DNA from: Bdellovibrio bacteriovorus HD100
GTDB taxonomy: Bacteria > Bdellovibrionota > Bdellovibrionia > Bdellovibrionales > Bdellovibrionaceae
NCBI RefSeq assembly: GCF_000196175.1
Contig: NC_005363.1
Coordinates: 930,001-994,000 of the forward strand
Length of the DNA stretch: 64,000 bases
Reading direction: 5' to 3'
Position 1 is the first letter of the stretch; every line of letters begins with the position of its first letter. Made by a program: the position numbers and the translations under genes. The notes under the pieces are model-generated. The model was not told the DNA's origin and did not search any database. It saw only the letters and a program-made list of their open reading frames with translations. This document shows, piece after piece, positions 61,793-64,000 of this stretch.

Positions 61793-63151
61793 ATGAAAAA
61801 GAAACTGATTGTTGGAATGTTGGCCGCTGCAGCGGTGATGCAGGCGACAAGTCCTGCGATGGCTGAATACAGTGAAAGACGCCCGGCTCCATATCCAGAG
61901 GCTCCGCCGATGCCACCACCTCCTCCAGGTCAGTATCTTCAGGAAGGCTCTTTGGAAATCCAGAGTGTGACCCGTCGTACAGGCGGGGAGTGGTATCGCA
62001 TCAGTCTGCGTCGCGCGGCTTCTTTGGAGCGTATAGAAGTGGCGGCTTTGGCAATGCGTTTGAAAATTCATGACGCCAGTGTGATCACTGAAGATGGCCG
62101 TCGTGTATCCATTCGTGAGTTTCGCAACACGGCGGTGTTCGGTGTGGGTTCCCGCGCGGTCTCTGAAAATCTGAACCTGCGTTCTCGTATTGTGGCTATC
62201 GATATTCTGGCTGAATCCTATGGTGGCTATGCGGATGTGCGCGTGACGGCTCTTTCCACGGACAGCCGTCCGCAACTGGTTCTGGGGAATCTGCCGCAAC
62301 AGCCGGGTGGCAACGGCGGTCACAATGGTGGGCACAATGGCGGTGGCAATAATGGTGGTCATGGTGGTGGCAACTATGCGTGCTCTCGTCGTGCCGATGT
62401 GACTCGCAGCCTGGAGCAACAGGATGTGGAAATGGATGCTTGGTCGCGCCGAAAGAATGCAGCCAGCTACAATTCCGTGGAATACAACATGGCCGACCGG
62501 GAGCTGAAAGCAACAGCGGCCAGAATGGTTCAGATCGCAAAAAGCAATGAAGCCAAAGAAACCAAGATGGAAAAACTGGAGGTTTTGGGCGCCCTTTACT
62601 TCCAGAAGATGAATCAGCAGTCGTACAACTCAACTCAGTACAATGCCTACTCTGAGGTGGGAAGAGCGATCTTCAGCGCCATGGAAAACGGTCTTAAACT
62701 GGCGTTGGATTGTGACATCAGAACCACGGTTCAGTTGCTGGCTCGCGGGGATGAGTATGTAGGGAAAATGAACACTTATTCCTACAACTCGGTTCCGTAC
62801 AACGCCTACAGCCGGATGGCTCAGCAGGTATATGCTGCGGCCCCGAACTTCTATGAGCAGGAAGTTCGTCGCTTGGACAAGACCTTCATGAAGATCGATG
62901 AAGAGCTGGATGAAAACCATAGAAAGATGAATTCCTATTCATACAATTCTGTAGGGTATAATTCTTACGCCGCCATTATCCGTAAAGGTGTCGAATTGTC
63001 TCAAGGAAGCCTGCGCCGTCTGGTGCCTCATATGGGCAGCCTGCAGCGCTTTGATCTGGTGAAGCACTTTGACGGTCGCAAGAATGCGTACTCTTACAAT
63101 TCGCTTCTTTATAATCACTTTGCTGCGATGAAAGAGATCGCGGCTCGTTAA
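61793..63151 (+). CDS. Secreted beta-domain paralogue 3 with SYNSxxYN repeats
   Basis: Protein of 452 residues; the ATG at 61793 follows GGAG. Signal peptide ending near AMA, Pro-rich linker (PMPPPPPGQY), and the shared domain (VTRRTGGEWYRISL, MRLKIHDASVI, VSIREFRNTAVFGVG, SENLNL and ILAESYGGYADV). After a Gly/His/Asn linker, the C-terminal 260 residues are mostly helical and carry five SYNSxxYN motifs (ASYNSVEYN, QSYNSTQYN, YSYNSVPYN, YSYNSVGYN and YSYNSLLYN) spaced about 50-60 residues. I do not recognise this repeat. No -24/-12-like element is seen upstream, so it may rely on another promoter or read through from paralogue 2. Confidence 0.83.
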   Translation: MKKKLIVGMLAAAAVMQATSPAMAEYSERRPAPYPEAPPMPPPPPGQYLQEGSLEIQSVTRRTGGEWYRISLRRAASLERIEVAALAMRLKIHDASVITEDGRRVSIREFRNTAVFGVGSRAVSENLNLRSRIVAIDILAESYGGYADVRVTALSTDSRPQLVLGNLPQQPGGNGGHNGGHNGGGNNGGHGGGNYACSRRADVTRSLEQQDVEMDAWSRRKNAASYNSVEYNMADRELKATAARMVQIAKSNEAKETKMEKLEVLGALYFQKMNQQSYNSTQYNAYSEVGRAIFSAMENGLKLALDCDIRTTVQLLARGDEYVGKMNTYSYNSVPYNAYSRMAQQVYAAAPNFYEQEVRRLDKTFMKIDEELDENHRKMNSYSYNSVGYNSYAAIIRKGVELSQGSLRRLVPHMGSLQRFDLVKHFDGRKNAYSYNSLLYNHFAAMKEIAAR

Positions 63152-63160
63152 AATGGTTTT

Positions 63161-63184
63161 AAGGGAATTTTGGTTCCCTTTTGA
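63161..63184 (+). terminator. Terminator after paralogue 3
   Basis: AAGGGAA and TTCCCTT form a 7-bp stem with a 6-base loop, followed by TTTT. Confidence 0.65.
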
Positions 63185-63197
63185 CACTGGTTTTCTT

Positions 63198-63214
63198 GGC
63201 ACAAAGTTTGGATA
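63198..63214 (+). promoter_or_regulatory. Sigma-54-like -24/-12 element, copy 3
   Basis: GGCACAAAGTTTGGATA, 59 bp before the start codon of paralogue 4 measured from its first base. It differs by three bases from copy 1 within the shared 15-base core. Confidence 0.6.
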
Positions 63215-63256
63215 TAGGGTCAACGGATTCACTAATCAGTCTTTTAAGGAGACTTT

Positions 63257-64000
63257 ATGAAAAAGAACCTCGTTCTAGGATCAGTAATTGTCGCTTCCCT
63301 TGTACAATATACAAGCCCTGCATTTGCGAACAAGGAAGTTATCGGCGGTATCATTGGTGGTATCATCGGTGGCGGTATCGGTACGCAAATTGGTAAAGGG
63401 AACGGCAACAAAGCAGCTATCATCATCGGAGCTGTAGCTGGAACATTGATTGGCTCTAAAGTCGGCAAGGACTTGGATGAAGCTGATCGTCAGGCTCTGG
63501 CAGAAGCACAAAGACGTTCTTTGCAGGACAACCTGGGCAGCCGTCGCGACTGGGATGGTCGTCATTATGGTTCGCGCACTGGTGCACGTGGCAGCTTCAC
63601 TTCCACTCGTGAAGGTTACAACAACCGCACGGGCGAATACTGCCGTGAATACACCTCTATCATCTATATGCGTGACCGCACTGAAGAAACCCGCGGCTAT
63701 GCGTGCTCCCGCCGTGATGGATCCTGGTATGAAGTGAAAGAAACCGAAGTTCGTTTCAATGGTCGTGGTCATGGTGGCGGCCGTCACAATGAACCACCAG
63801 TAAGACCTTCCCAGCCGGTTCGCCCAACTCCTCCTCCAGCTCCGGGCGGTCAGTATGGTCACGGTTATGAAGGCACGGCTCAGATCAGCCAGATCACCCG
63901 CCGCACCGGTGGTGAGTGGTTCCGTGTGACCTTGCGCTACCCAATTGCCTTGGATCGTATCGAGATCCGTGGTTTGGCTGCAGGTGTTAAAATCCACGAC
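63257..64000 (+). CDS. Secreted beta-domain paralogue 4 with glycine-zipper/17-kDa-antigen module (partial)
   Basis: The reading frame starts at the ATG at 63257 (AAGGAG upstream) and runs off the right edge after 248 codons. Signal peptide (cleavage near AFA), then a glycine zipper (EVIGGIIGGIIGGGIGTQIG and AIIIGAVAGTLIGSKVGKDL) of the type that spans or coats membranes. Next is a cysteine-containing segment (GEYCREYTSIIY, RGYACSRRDGSWYEV) like the Rickettsia 17-kDa surface antigen. After a Pro-rich linker the shared beta domain begins (ISQITRRTGGEWFRVTLRYP, VKIHD) and is cut by the window end. In this protein the shared domain is C-terminal; in the other three it is N-terminal. Confidence 0.85.
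   Translation, partial: MKKNLVLGSVIVASLVQYTSPAFANKEVIGGIIGGIIGGGIGTQIGKGNGNKAAIIIGAVAGTLIGSKVGKDLDEADRQALAEAQRRSLQDNLGSRRDWDGRHYGSRTGARGSFTSTREGYNNRTGEYCREYTSIIYMRDRTEETRGYACSRRDGSWYEVKETEVRFNGRGHGGGRHNEPPVRPSQPVRPTPPPAPGGQYGHGYEGTAQISQITRRTGGEWFRVTLRYPIALDRIEIRGLAAGVKIHD

Overview
The window reads as a contiguous piece of a Bdellovibrio-like predatory bacterial chromosome. This is an inference from gene content. The signs are a mitochondrial-like elongation factor G of the kind known from delta-proteobacteria, spirochaetes and planctomycetes, a dense set of secreted proteases, peptidoglycan hydrolases, a polysaccharide deacetylase and lipoproteins, a GldA/F/G-type ABC cluster, and tandem secreted beta-domain paralogues. 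Genes are tightly packed on both strands, with many 1-bp (TAATG) or 4-bp (ATGA) overlaps. I saw no rRNA or tRNA genes, CRISPR array, prophage or complete insertion sequence.

Layout. 0-5.9 kb: a cut gene, fusA, recQ, a PQQ-type sugar dehydrogenase and aat. 5.9-13.1 kb: an SleB-type wall hydrolase, a polysaccharide deacetylase coupled to a lipoprotein trypsin-like protease, an Uup-type ABC-F ATPase and a DUF1254 lipoprotein. 13.1-20 kb: small secreted proteins, a TolC-like channel with an outer-membrane barrel protein, and a divergent RND pump. 20-23.3 kb: soxR with a near-perfect SoxR operator facing a small membrane protein, then a YgiD-like dioxygenase and a YceI protein divergent from a LysR regulator. 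23.3-38.3 kb: PilZ, thiL, and a phosphate/polyphosphate neighbourhood (ppk, sixA, a giant alkaline-phosphatase/lipase fusion, ppx, a porin-like protein, phoU, phoB, phoR), interrupted by a REP-associated tyrosine transposase and followed by an rRNA methyltransferase.

38.3-46.2 kb: a shortened NFACT/RqcH-like protein and a six-gene operon (ABC ATPase, permease, GldG-like protein, DUF4340, GHMP kinase, DUF429). A 158-bp nested inverted-repeat element sits at 46.16-46.32 kb. 46.4-58.3 kb: a methyltransferase, CorA, a hydrolase lipoprotein, a MepA-like endopeptidase with a long Lys/Glu/Pro linker, a HAD protein, a FecR/AgmX-type protein, secG, lipoproteins, tmk-holB-tatD and a second trypsin-like lipoprotein.

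58.5-64 kb (window edge): the most unusual part. Four consecutive secreted proteins share one roughly 95-residue beta-rich domain, each joined to a different companion: two kinds of SH3/Tudor-like repeat with cysteine pairs, SYNSxxYN repeats, and a glycine-zipper/17-kDa surface-antigen module. Three of the four genes carry the same promoter-like element, resembling a sigma-54 -24/-12 site, 51-59 bp before their start codons. This looks like a co-regulated envelope-protein family without an obvious described function.
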